The position numbers were made by a program, and so were the translations under genes. From Candidatus Adlerbacteria bacterium RIFCSPHIGHO2_02_FULL_54_18 (GTDB taxonomy: Bacteria; Patescibacteriota; Minisyncoccia; Phycocordibacterales; SBAW01): 14,720 bases of DNA. Below the pieces are notes generated by a model. It saw only the letters and a program-made list of their open reading frames with translations. It had not been told where the DNA came from and searched no databases. The DNA is taken from contig MEWV01000024.1 of NCBI GenBank assembly GCA_001775445.1, positions 541 to 15,260 on the forward strand. Direction: 5' to 3'. Shown here one piece after another: positions 1 through 5,514 of the stretch (within the stretch, counting starts at the first letter, position 1; every line of letters starts with the position of its first letter).

Positions 1-866
1 TTATTAGACGATTCTGCCAAAGCGTCCTTCCCCTGCCCTACCCGGCTCGCCAGGCGGGTAAAGACCACGCGCAGGTCGTCCTCGTTCATAAAGTCAATAG
101 AGAGCTTGCCGCCATTTTCTTTTGGCTCAATGGCAACGCGTGTGCCGAGTGCGTCGCTCAGCTCGCGCTCCATATCCAAAATTTCCGGCGAGTAGAGATA
201 CTCCTTCTTGCGGACACGGTCAAAAGCGATGCGCCGGGCTATCGACTCGGTGTCGCGCACGGTGAGGTGTTTGAGCTGTATCTCCCTAAAGAGGACCTGC
301 TGCTCCTGCGGTCGGTCGGAGAGCATAAGCAGCGGCCGAGTGTGTCCCTCGCTTATTTTGCCCTCGGAAAGAGCGTCTTGCATTTCTTGGGGCAGCGCAA
401 GCAGGCGCAGCGAGTTGCTGACATACTCGCGCGACTTGCCCACCTTTTCGGCTACCTCGATATGCTTAAAGCCAAATTGTCTGCAGAGCTGATCAAAGGC
501 CTTCGCCCTGTCGATAGGGTTTAGGTCCTCGCGCTGCAGGTTTTCGATTACTGCGAGCTCGAGCTTGGTCTTGTCATCGTCAAACGAAGCGCGGATAAGC
601 ACCGGCACCGAGGAAACGCCCGCCAGCTTGGCGGCGCGCAATCGCCGCTCGCCCGCAATAAGCTCATACTCGGTAGCGAGCCCGCCATCCTGCTTCTCTA
701 CCTCTTTGCGCGTCACCGTGAGCGGCTGGATAACGCCGTACTGCCGGATTGAGCGCGCGAGGTCGTCGAGCTTTTGTTCATCAAAGTCCTTGCGCGGCTG
801 AAAAGGGTTCGGTTTAATCTTGTCGACCTCGACCCAAAAAATAGCGTTATTGTAAAACTGCGACAT
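1..866 (-). CDS. parB: ParB/Spo0J-family chromosome partitioning protein (3' end cut by window edge)
   Basis: ParB is a CTP-dependent clamp that binds parS sites and works with ParA in chromosome segregation. 288 residues are visible and the frame is still open at position 1. The N-terminal part holds the CTP/parS motifs: GERRLRAAK at residues 72-80 (GxxRxxA type) and ENLQREDLNPI at 108-118 (ENxxR type). A helix-turn-helix follows at about 136-156 (EVAEKVGKSREYVSNSLRLL). Residues 225-275 match the C-terminal dimerisation domain, so the protein is almost complete and the stop is probably just outside. The ATG at 866-864 has no Shine-Dalgarno; a -10 box ends 7 bp upstream. No parA and no canonical parS site was seen. 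It is divergent from tRNA-Leu, only 22 bp away. Confidence 0.96.
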   Translation of the reverse strand, partial: MSQFYNNAIFWVEVDKIKPNPFQPRKDFDEQKLDDLARSIRQYGVIQPLTVTRKEVEKQDGGLATEYELIAGERRLRAAKLAGVSSVPVLIRASFDDDKTKLELAVIENLQREDLNPIDRAKAFDQLCRQFGFKHIEVAEKVGKSREYVSNSLRLLALPQEMQDALSEGKISEGHTRPLLMLSDRPQEQQVLFREIQLKHLTVRDTESIARRIAFDRVRKKEYLYSPEILDMERELSDALGTRVAIEPKENGGKLSIDFMNEDDLRVVFTRLASRVGQGKDALAESSN

Positions 867-878
867 AGGAGATATTCT
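850..878 (+). promoter_or_regulatory. Candidate promoter of tRNA-Leu
   Basis: TTGTAA (850-855), a 17-bp spacer and TATTCT (873-878) lie 10 bp before the mature tRNA 5' end. The element sits within the first codons of parB, and its -10 overlaps the opposing parB -10 box. Confidence 0.4.
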
Positions 879-882
879 AACA
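874..882 (-). promoter_or_regulatory. Extended -10 promoter of parB, leaderless geometry
   Basis: The minus strand reads TGT-TAGAAT, an extended -10 (TGn plus a box matching TATAAT at 4 of 6 positions). It ends exactly 7 bp before the parB ATG, so transcription would start at or next to the start codon. The upstream part falls inside the tRNA-Leu gene. This is seen by eye and no start site was measured. Confidence 0.45.
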
Positions 883-888
883 CGGCAG

Positions 889-972
889 GCCGCGGTGGCG
901 GAATTGGTAGACGCAAGGGACTCAAAATCCCTCGACCGCAAGGTCATGAGAGTTCGATTCTCTCCCGCGGCA
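889..972 (+). tRNA. tRNA-Leu (anticodon CAA)
   Basis: The acceptor stem GCCGCGG (889-895) pairs with CCGCGGC (965-971), with discriminator A at 972. The anticodon stem GGGA/TCCC encloses loop CTCAAAA, giving anticodon CAA, which reads UUG. A long variable arm, as expected for leucine tRNA, precedes the T arm GAGAG-TTCGATT-CTCTC. The 3' CCA is not encoded (CAA follows the discriminator). A36-A37-A38 is present, so A37 is a likely MiaA target. Confidence 0.97.
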
Positions 973-973
973 C

Positions 974-1003
974 AAAAAAATAAAGCCCACGTAAATGGGC
1001 TTT
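974..1003 (-). terminator. Intrinsic terminator of pyrF
   Basis: AAAGCCCA (982-989) and TGGGCTTT (996-1003) form an 8-bp stem with a 6-nt loop. On the minus strand the stem is followed by ATTTTTTT, a good U-tract. It begins 9 bp after the pyrF stop codon. On the plus strand it lies just after tRNA-Leu and may also slow that transcript, but there is no U-tract in that direction. Confidence 0.8.
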
Positions 1004-1012
1004 GAAGAAACC

Positions 1013-1750
1013 TCAAGCCGAGAGCTGGCTTGTAACCTTTATCGCAGCAGAACGCATCATTTCGACCGATTCTATGTTATTTTTACCATAGATGGCACTA
1101 CCGACGATAGCGTGAAAATATGGTCCTGCTGCGATACCACAGGTGGTAATATCGCCTCCTTGCGAAATAAATCCAGGCGCGTATAGATCGAAGTTGTTTG
1201 GCCCGAGTTTTTTCTGAAGCTGAGCCCGTAAACGCACGACCCAGTCAATTTTGGTACCAGGAACTACGAAGTCCTTGATACCCTGATCGCACGCGAGATC
1301 AAAAATTCGTTCCGGTGCATCATCGCTGATGTAACCGCCTTCACTGACAAGGAACTTTGGGTGCGTCATAATGCCACCGACCAGCACCCGGAGTCCTTCT
1401 CCGAGACAGGACTCCGTCCAGGCACGCTGTGTCTCCGGTCCCGCGAAGGGAAACAATATTGCGGCATCAATACCGCACGCTCTAAGTTTGCCAGCAAACT
1501 TTGCGCCCATATCTGGAATATCATTGCCCGCTTTCTGATGGTCGTAGATTACGACTACATCAGGAAGGATATCTTTAGCCATGCGAACATTATTCCAGAG
1601 TCCATCAAGTCCTAGCTGAACTCCAAACTTGAGCGCGCTGATTTTAGGCACCCACCGGACGGCCTCAGCAATCCTATGCAGTTGGTTGCTAGAAGCGACA
1701 TCTGCCGCAACTATGACGCTTTGGTGAGACGAGATAAGACGCTGTTGCAC
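1013..1750 (-). CDS. pyrF: Orotidine 5'-phosphate decarboxylase
   Basis: Decarboxylates OMP to UMP, the last step of de novo pyrimidine synthesis. The 245-residue protein shows the (beta/alpha)8 landmarks: LKFGVQLG with K41, YDHQKAGNDIP (70-79) with the D70/K73/D77 catalytic cluster, GGIMTHP, FVVPGTK, and the phosphate-binding YAPGFISQGGD (190-200) followed by IVGSAIYG (215-222). Two oddities appear: the D-K-D spacing is wider than the usual DxKxxD, and serine stands where the family normally has arginine in VGR. I chose GTG at 1750 because GGAGG lies 5 nt upstream; the in-frame TTG four codons earlier would overlap that site. It is divergent from pyrE, its pathway partner, and has its own terminator. 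A related decarboxylase of the same superfamily is a less likely alternative. Confidence 0.9.
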   Translation of the reverse strand: MQQRLISSHQSVIVAADVASSNQLHRIAEAVRWVPKISALKFGVQLGLDGLWNNVRMAKDILPDVVVIYDHQKAGNDIPDMGAKFAGKLRACGIDAAILFPFAGPETQRAWTESCLGEGLRVLVGGIMTHPKFLVSEGGYISDDAPERIFDLACDQGIKDFVVPGTKIDWVVRLRAQLQKKLGPNNFDLYAPGFISQGGDITTCGIAAGPYFHAIVGSAIYGKNNIESVEMMRSAAIKVTSQLSA

Positions 1751-1794
1751 TAGATCCTCCAAGGATAAGAGAAAACGAACTGTTACTGTTATAT

Positions 1795-1823
1795 AATCTA
1801 ATTTGTTTTTATAAAATGTGCAA
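1795..1823 (-). promoter_or_regulatory. Candidate pyrF promoter
   Basis: On the minus strand TTGCAC (1823-1818), a 17-bp spacer and TAGATT (1800-1795) predict a start near 1788. That gives a leader of about 38 nt carrying a GGAGG ribosome binding site. The surrounding 143-bp gap to pyrE is AT-rich. Confidence 0.4.
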
Positions 1824-1838
1824 CAAGGGTGGGTATAG

Positions 1839-1867
1839 TTGTTTTTTTATTTTTATCGTGGTACAGT
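1839..1867 (+). promoter_or_regulatory. Candidate pyrE promoter
   Basis: TTGTTT (1839-1844), a 17-bp spacer and TACAGT (1862-1867) predict a start near 1874 and a leader of about 32 nt. The leader includes AGGAG at 1893-1897, 8 nt before the TTG start. It does not overlap the pyrF promoter. Confidence 0.4.
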
Positions 1868-1905
1868 CGAGATGAATTTTGAACCTTGCAAAAGGAGTAT
1901 GCACC

Positions 1906-2610
1906 TTGACAAACATCCCGCTCGACACTACCACTGAAAAAAAACTTGTCACGTTTGCCCACCGATTATTCTCTATCGGTGCCTTCAAAGTCGATATAAA
2001 AAACGGCTTCCGGGTCAAGTCCCATGATATACGGCCCGACACCCCATTATCCCCTTACTACTTAAACCTGCGTATCGGCGAGAATAAGAAGGGAAAGCTC
2101 ACCTCCACCGAGGTTAACGAAATTGGCAACTTCTTCTACAACTATCTCCAGAAGAACCCTATCGAATACCAAGGTATTGCAGGTGTGCCACGGGCAGGCG
2201 AACCTTTTGCTAAGGCGCTGCAGGAAATCGTTTATTATGCTCAAAGCCACGCTCTGTCACTCGTCACCCTCAAAAAAGAAGAAGATGAGACGGGCAGAAA
2301 AATAGGCAAAGTTTTGAAAACTCAGGACTTGCCTCGTGGTAGCAATGTTCTCCTGCTCGACGACCTTATTACCAAAGCTGACAGCAAAAGGGAGGCAGTT
2401 GATCAACTTAGACGAGATGGATTTTTGGTGACCGATATACTCGTGTTTCTCGATCGTGAGCAAGGGGCTGAAGTCGAGCTGAAGAAGCTCGGCATCACCT
2501 TGCACAGCGTTGTAAACATAAGTTTTCTACTTAAAATCTACGAAGAGGAGCATCTCATCACACCGGAGGATGTTGCCCATATCCACACATACATGGGGAA
2601 AAACTTATAA
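1906..2610 (+). CDS. pyrE: Orotate phosphoribosyltransferase
   Basis: Joins orotate and PRPP to give OMP, the substrate of the PyrF encoded next to it. The 234-residue protein has SPYYLNLR (49-56), GIAGVPRAGEP (90-100), the PRPP-binding strand-loop VLLLDDLITKADSK (148-161) and the family's late FLDREQGAEVELKKLGI (181-197). The PRPP loop is unusual: the two acidic residues are kept, but TKADS replaces the normal TxGGS/T. I chose the TTG at 1906 because AGGAG lies 8 nt upstream; an in-frame TTG at 1879 lies upstream of that site and lacks one of its own. The gene ends in a strong terminator. Another type I phosphoribosyltransferase is possible, but the DREQG segment and the pyrF neighbour favour OPRT. 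Confidence 0.88.
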   Translation: MTNIPLDTTTEKKLVTFAHRLFSIGAFKVDIKNGFRVKSHDIRPDTPLSPYYLNLRIGENKKGKLTSTEVNEIGNFFYNYLQKNPIEYQGIAGVPRAGEPFAKALQEIVYYAQSHALSLVTLKKEEDETGRKIGKVLKTQDLPRGSNVLLLDDLITKADSKREAVDQLRRDGFLVTDILVFLDREQGAEVELKKLGITLHSVVNISFLLKIYEEEHLITPEDVAHIHTYMGKNL

Positions 2611-2617
2611 ACTCCGC

Positions 2618-2650
2618 CCCGCCGTGAAAACGGCGGGCTTTTCTTTTCTT
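2618..2650 (+). terminator. Intrinsic terminator of pyrE
   Basis: CCCGCCGT (2618-2625), loop GAAA and ACGGCGGG (2630-2637) form a perfect 8-bp GC-rich stem with a stable tetraloop. CTTTTCTTTTCTT follows directly. It starts 7 nt after the pyrE stop codon. Confidence 0.9.
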
Positions 2651-2660
2651 GAAAATCTCA

Positions 2661-2666
2661 TACAGT
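2661..2666 (+). promoter_or_regulatory. -10 box of miaA, leaderless geometry
   Basis: TACAGT ends 6 bp before the GTG start of miaA at 2673, and no Shine-Dalgarno is present. The -35 region would fall in the T-rich tail of the pyrE terminator, with no clear hexamer. Confidence 0.35.
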
Positions 2667-2672
2667 AAATCC

Positions 2673-3572
2673 GTGTTAAAGCAAAAAATAATCGCGATTG
2701 TCGGCCCCACCGCCTCGGGCAAGAGTTCGCTTGGTGTCTTTCTTGCCCAAAAACTCAATGGGGAGATTATTTCGGCCGACAGCCGGCAGGTCTACAAGGG
2801 GCTCAATATAGGCACGGGCAAAGTGACAAAAAAAGAAATGGGTGGAATCAAGCATCACCTGCTTGATGTCTCCTCTCCAAAAAAGCAGTTTACCGTAGAC
2901 AATTTTGTCCGCCTCGCTACCAAAGTTCAGGATCGTATCGTGAAAAATGGTGCACTACCAATAGTGGTTGGTGGAACAGGGCTCTACGTAGATATGTTTC
3001 TAGGACGCATGTCGTATCCCAATGTGCCGCCGAACGAGAAGCTACGGAAACAATTAGAGCACCGAACGACCGAGCAACTGTTCGTTCAACTGCAAAAACT
3101 CGACCCGCGCCGAGCGGCCAACATCGAGCCCGACCACAAGCGCCGCATCATCCGGGCGATAGAAATTGCTAAAGCAATCGGCCAAAGTCCTAAAATATCT
3201 CGAAGCGACGCTTCGGGAGAATATGAGGTATTGTGGCTTGGGCTCTCCCCCACTCCGGAAAAACTAAAGAAAAATATCCGTATTCGCCTATTCGCACGAA
3301 TAAGGGCGGGGATGATACGGGAAGCAGAAAAATTGCACAAAGCGGGGCTTTCTTACAAGCGCATGGAGGAGCTGGGGCTCGAGTATCGTTATTTGTCGGC
3401 GCTCCTGCAAAAGAGACTCACACAAAAAGAATTTGAAACCGAGCTCGAGCGCGCAATCTGGCAGTACGCCAAGCGCCAAAAGCGCTGGTTTAGGCGCAAT
3501 AAAGAAATTGTTTGGGTATCGGGCAAAGCAGAGGCCCTGCGGCTTTCTAAAAAGTTCCTCGGCGGGCGCTGA
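2673..3572 (+). CDS. miaA: tRNA dimethylallyltransferase MiaA
   Basis: Transfers a dimethylallyl group to N6 of A37 in tRNAs reading UNN codons. The 299-residue protein has the P-loop GPTASGKS (11-18), the SADSRQVYKGLNIGT segment, VVGGTGLYVD, and near the C terminus QYAKRQKRWFRR, all diagnostic for MiaA. GTG at 2673 is preferred. An in-frame TTG at 2649 falls inside the pyrE terminator and has no ribosome binding site, while a -10 box sits 6 bp before the GTG. The last 10 bases, including TGA, form the 3' end of the convergent tRNA-Trp. All four tRNAs in this window carry the A36-A37-A38 sequence that MiaA recognises. Confidence 0.95.
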   Translation: MLKQKIIAIVGPTASGKSSLGVFLAQKLNGEIISADSRQVYKGLNIGTGKVTKKEMGGIKHHLLDVSSPKKQFTVDNFVRLATKVQDRIVKNGALPIVVGGTGLYVDMFLGRMSYPNVPPNEKLRKQLEHRTTEQLFVQLQKLDPRRAANIEPDHKRRIIRAIEIAKAIGQSPKISRSDASGEYEVLWLGLSPTPEKLKKNIRIRLFARIRAGMIREAEKLHKAGLSYKRMEELGLEYRYLSALLQKRLTQKEFETELERAIWQYAKRQKRWFRRNKEIVWVSGKAEALRLSKKFLGGR

Positions 3573-3633
3573 GGGAATCGAACCCCCGATTTCGCTTTTG
3601 GAGAGCGACGCGATACCACTTCACCAAGCGCCC
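3563..3633 (-). tRNA. tRNA-Trp (anticodon CCA)
   Basis: On the minus strand the acceptor strands GGGCGCT and AGCGCCC pair perfectly. The D stem is GTGA/TCGC. The anticodon stem TCGCT/AGCGA holds loop CTCCAAA (anticodon CCA). The T arm is GGGGG-TTCGATT-CCCTC with one G-T pair. The discriminator is G, followed by CCG rather than CCA, so the CCA end must be added. It lies 15 bp downstream of rpmG and overlaps the 3' end of miaA by 10 bp on the other strand. A36-A37-A38 makes it a likely MiaA substrate. Confidence 0.96.
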
Positions 3634-3648
3634 GATGCGCCCAGTATA

Positions 3649-3807
3649 TTACTTTTTTGCCTCTTTGTGCACCTGTTGAGAGCGGCACCAATTGCAAAAC
3701 TTCTTAAGCTCAATTTTGCGCTCAACCAGTTTTTTGTTTTTGGAGCTCCAATAGTTAATGCGCTTGCATTTAGAACACTGGAGTTTGATAAGGCGGTCTT
3801 GTGACAT
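3649..3807 (-). CDS. rpmG: 50S ribosomal protein L33
   Basis: A 52-residue basic protein of the large ribosomal subunit. It starts MSQDRLIKLQCSKCKR and has a second cysteine pair in KKFCNWCR, giving the four-cysteine zinc-binding form of L33. Length and the pattern C-x2-C, basic middle, C-x2-C fit the family. The gene is too short for usual ORF cut-offs but is clear on the minus strand. Its ATG at 3807 lies 9 bp after a TATATT box with a TTGCGC -35, so the leader would be about 2 nt. The order rpmG then tRNA-Trp resembles the start of the widespread rpmG-trnW-secE-nusG cluster, though secE and nusG are not here. Confidence 0.94.
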   Translation of the reverse strand: MSQDRLIKLQCSKCKRINYWSSKNKKLVERKIELKKFCNWCRSQQVHKEAKK

Positions 3808-3816
3808 TGCCCTAGG

Positions 3817-3845
3817 AATATACCTTACACCACTCTATTGCGCAA
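3817..3845 (-). promoter_or_regulatory. Promoter of rpmG and tRNA-Trp
   Basis: On the minus strand TTGCGC (3845-3840), a 17-bp spacer and TATATT (3822-3817) make the best two-box promoter in the window. It lies 9 bp before the rpmG ATG, in the 46-bp gap after the upstream gene. Confidence 0.5.
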
Positions 3846-3853
3846 CTGCAGAA

Positions 3854-4285
3854 CTAATGCAACATGCCCGATAAAAGACCTGCCGCGATAGCTTGAGGCA
3901 CTCCCATCTCGACAAGTCCGTCTACACTCCAAGCTCCCCCGCCCGGGCTGACTATCACCCATTCGTTTTGGATAGTATCAAATTTTAGCAAAGCCTCGCC
4001 ACCCACAGTGTCGCCTCTCCATTCTTGGAGCGCATAACTTCCAGAGACCACTGTTTGGTAGAGCCTCACATTATCGAAATTATCCTTGTACAACGCCCGT
4101 TGGTAAGCTGCTTGTACTGCTAGTTCGTCCGCATCGGATGGCGGTACCGAAACGGTGGAGTTGTCGACCGGAGGTATATTATTTTGTGTGATGGGAGCGG
4201 GAGCGCTCGGACGCAAAAAAAACAGAGCACCGACGACGGCAACAGCGACAAGAAGCAAGGCGGGGATAATAATTTTTTTATTCAT
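3854..4285 (-). CDS. Small membrane-anchored extracytoplasmic protein, function unknown
   Basis: The 143-residue protein starts MNKK and has one hydrophobic helix (about 4-24, IIIPALLLVAVAVVGALFFL), then a Pro/Ser/Thr-rich linker to about residue 52. A compact outer domain follows, with YALQEWRGDTVGGEALLKF (84-102), a W-rich strand, GGGAWSVDGL (115-124) and GVPQAIAAGLLS at the end. The pattern of W-x-G, GG-x-ALL, W-x-V and GGGA looks like a small secreted domain, but I cannot name a family. It follows the VirB2/CHAP gene by 8 nt, and its nearest Shine-Dalgarno-like AAGG lies in the last codons of that gene. The two are therefore probably co-transcribed and act together at the envelope. Confidence 0.8.
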   Translation of the reverse strand: MNKKIIIPALLLVAVAVVGALFFLRPSAPAPITQNNIPPVDNSTVSVPPSDADELAVQAAYQRALYKDNFDNVRLYQTVVSGSYALQEWRGDTVGGEALLKFDTIQNEWVIVSPGGGAWSVDGLVEMGVPQAIAAGLLSGMLH

Positions 4286-4293
4286 ACTATAAA

Positions 4294-5295
4294 TTACCTT
4301 ACACGATAAATACGGCTTTGCACCCCCCTGTTGAACCCAGCGTCAGTGTTGGTTGTGAAGGATTTATCTGATGAAGAATTTGACGTGACCCGCGTGCATC
4401 CATCATCTCTACAAATCCCGACGTGACTTATTGAATCATTTTTCCATACAACAATATCTCCTTCGCGTGTGTTGGAAAGATTATTTGTATCACCCACTAA
4501 TGTTCCGCGATCGTTATATTTGATCTCTCTCTCCATTAACTCAACGCTGTCGCCGTCTATGCGGTCTACACCTGCGCCTTGAAGCACATTATTTACCGCC
4601 CAAACGCATGCTTTATTTCCTCCATCGGGACCGGCCGATGTATCTGTACCATAATACAATGTTGCCGCGTTAGAGATGGAGACGCTCCTCGGATCGACAA
4701 CGTTGTTATCTGCATCCCAACAGAGGGCAAGCCCTGCGTCACACCCTCCTCCGGGTGGCGCCGTAAGTTGAGCTCCTCCTGGTTGAGTAAGGTATGATGA
4801 ATTAACCGTCACTGGCACCAGCGGTGTTTGATTGAGAGGTGGCAGAAATGAAAGCCACTCCGCGACCGTGATGGTTTTGGATTCTTCGGCTCCTGAGCCG
4901 GGGCGGTTGGCTTGTCTGCAGTCGATTTTGTCCCAGCTAACATAGAAGTCCTGGGCAAGAAGGGTCTTGAGGATGGTTTGAACGCCGAGCCAACCGCCCA
5001 TAGCGATGAGGAACCCGATGCCGACGGAGACGAAGATCTTTTTTGCCGTTTCTATCCCTGCAGGGTTGGCCGCAGAGGAGAAGTAGAGTATGCCCGCCCA
5101 AGCGAACAAAAGCGCCGAGAGCGGTATGGAGAGCCCGATGAGAAAGTTGATGATACTCTGAAAGAGTCCCGTAAAAGCGCAAAAGTTGCAATTGGCGGCG
5201 CCAGTACAACCAACAAGTCCACTCTGGGCTTCAACCAAGAGCGGTATCACAAAAAGCAGCCCTCCAAACATAAAGAGCAAAACGCGCGCCTTCAT
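4294..5295 (-). CDS. VirB2/TrbC-like membrane protein fused to a CHAP-like cysteine peptidase domain
   Basis: The 333-residue protein starts with a likely signal peptide (1-23, cleavage near VEA-QS). A Cys-rich turn follows (CTGAANCNFC, 30-39). Two hydrophobic helices (about 46-72 and 85-105, the second ending GGWLGVQTIL) have the size and spacing of the VirB2/TrbC pilin family. A low-complexity linker (128-185) leads to a C-terminal domain with KACVWAVNNVL (C230), REGDIVVW (277-284), SHVGIC (H291) and TSNSSS (N306). That is the Cys-His-polar order of CHAP/NlpC-P60 peptidoglycan hydrolases. I infer an envelope protein joining a secretion or pilus-type membrane module to wall cleavage. The ATG at 5295 is chosen over TTG at 5301 because an extended -10 lies 8 bp upstream. 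Domain calls are by pattern only. Confidence 0.75.
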   Translation of the reverse strand: MKARVLLFMFGGLLFVIPLLVEAQSGLVGCTGAANCNFCAFTGLFQSIINFLIGLSIPLSALLFAWAGILYFSSAANPAGIETAKKIFVSVGIGFLIAMGGWLGVQTILKTLLAQDFYVSWDKIDCRQANRPGSGAEESKTITVAEWLSFLPPLNQTPLVPVTVNSSYLTQPGGAQLTAPPGGGCDAGLALCWDADNNVVDPRSVSISNAATLYYGTDTSAGPDGGNKACVWAVNNVLQGAGVDRIDGDSVELMEREIKYNDRGTLVGDTNNLSNTREGDIVVWKNDSISHVGICRDDGCTRVTSNSSSDKSFTTNTDAGFNRGVQSRIYRVR

Positions 5296-5303
5296 ACTCA
5301 ATA

Positions 5304-5312
5304 ATCATACCA
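5304..5312 (-). promoter_or_regulatory. Extended -10 promoter of the VirB2/CHAP gene
   Basis: The minus strand reads TGG-TATGAT, an extended -10 with 5 of 6 matches to TATAAT. It ends 8 bp before the ATG at 5295. No Shine-Dalgarno is present, so a leaderless transcript is likely. Confidence 0.45.
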
Positions 5313-5319
5313 TCCGTTT

Positions 5320-5348
5320 TTGCGCACAAGGTCCGAATGTTGTACTCT
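5320..5348 (+). promoter_or_regulatory. Weak candidate promoter of tRNA-Tyr
   Basis: TTGCGC (5320-5325), a 17-bp spacer and TACTCT (5343-5348) lie 20 bp before the tRNA. The -35 matches that of rpmG, but the -10 is poor. Confidence 0.25.
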
Positions 5349-5368
5349 GTGAGAGTTCTTAGCACCTT

Positions 5369-5454
5369 GCGTCGGTGGTAGAGTGGTCAATTACAACAGG
5401 CTGTAAACCTGTCGCCTTCGGGCTACGGAGGTTCGAATCCTCCCCGGCGCACCA
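5369..5454 (+). tRNA. tRNA-Tyr (anticodon GTA)
   Basis: GCGTCGG (5369-5375) pairs with CCGGCGC (5444-5450), with one T-G pair. The anticodon stem ACAGG/CCTGT holds loop CTGTAAA. A long variable arm follows, as in bacterial tyrosine tRNA, then T arm GGAGG-TTCGAAT-CCTCC. Discriminator A is followed by an encoded CCA (5452-5454), unlike the Leu and Trp tRNAs here. A36-A37-A38 is present. Confidence 0.97.
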
Positions 5455-5473
5455 AATTCCTGTAGAAAGAGGC

Positions 5474-5496
5474 GACGGGAGGCGAGGCCTCCCGTC
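5474..5496. terminator. Strong hairpin between convergent tRNA-Tyr and clpB
   Basis: GACGGGAGGC (5474-5483) and GCCTCCCGTC (5487-5496) form a perfect 10-bp stem with loop GAG. Neither strand has a good U-tract (TTATATGG on plus, GCCTCTTTC on minus). It may stop both convergent transcripts or protect their 3' ends. Confidence 0.5.
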
Positions 5497-5514
5497 TTAT
5501 ATGGATGGAAGGAT

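Noticed and set aside
1763..1905. Possible operator between pyrF and pyrE (AACAA at 1822-1826 and TTGTT at 1839-1843)
   Set aside because: The arms are only 5 bp in an AT-rich gap, so chance is a sufficient explanation.
1872..1937. A 21-codon leader peptide frame before and into pyrE (ATG 1872)
   Set aside because: No ribosome binding site, no run of regulatory codons and no attenuator hairpin; the AGGAG at 1893-1897 serves the TTG at 1906.
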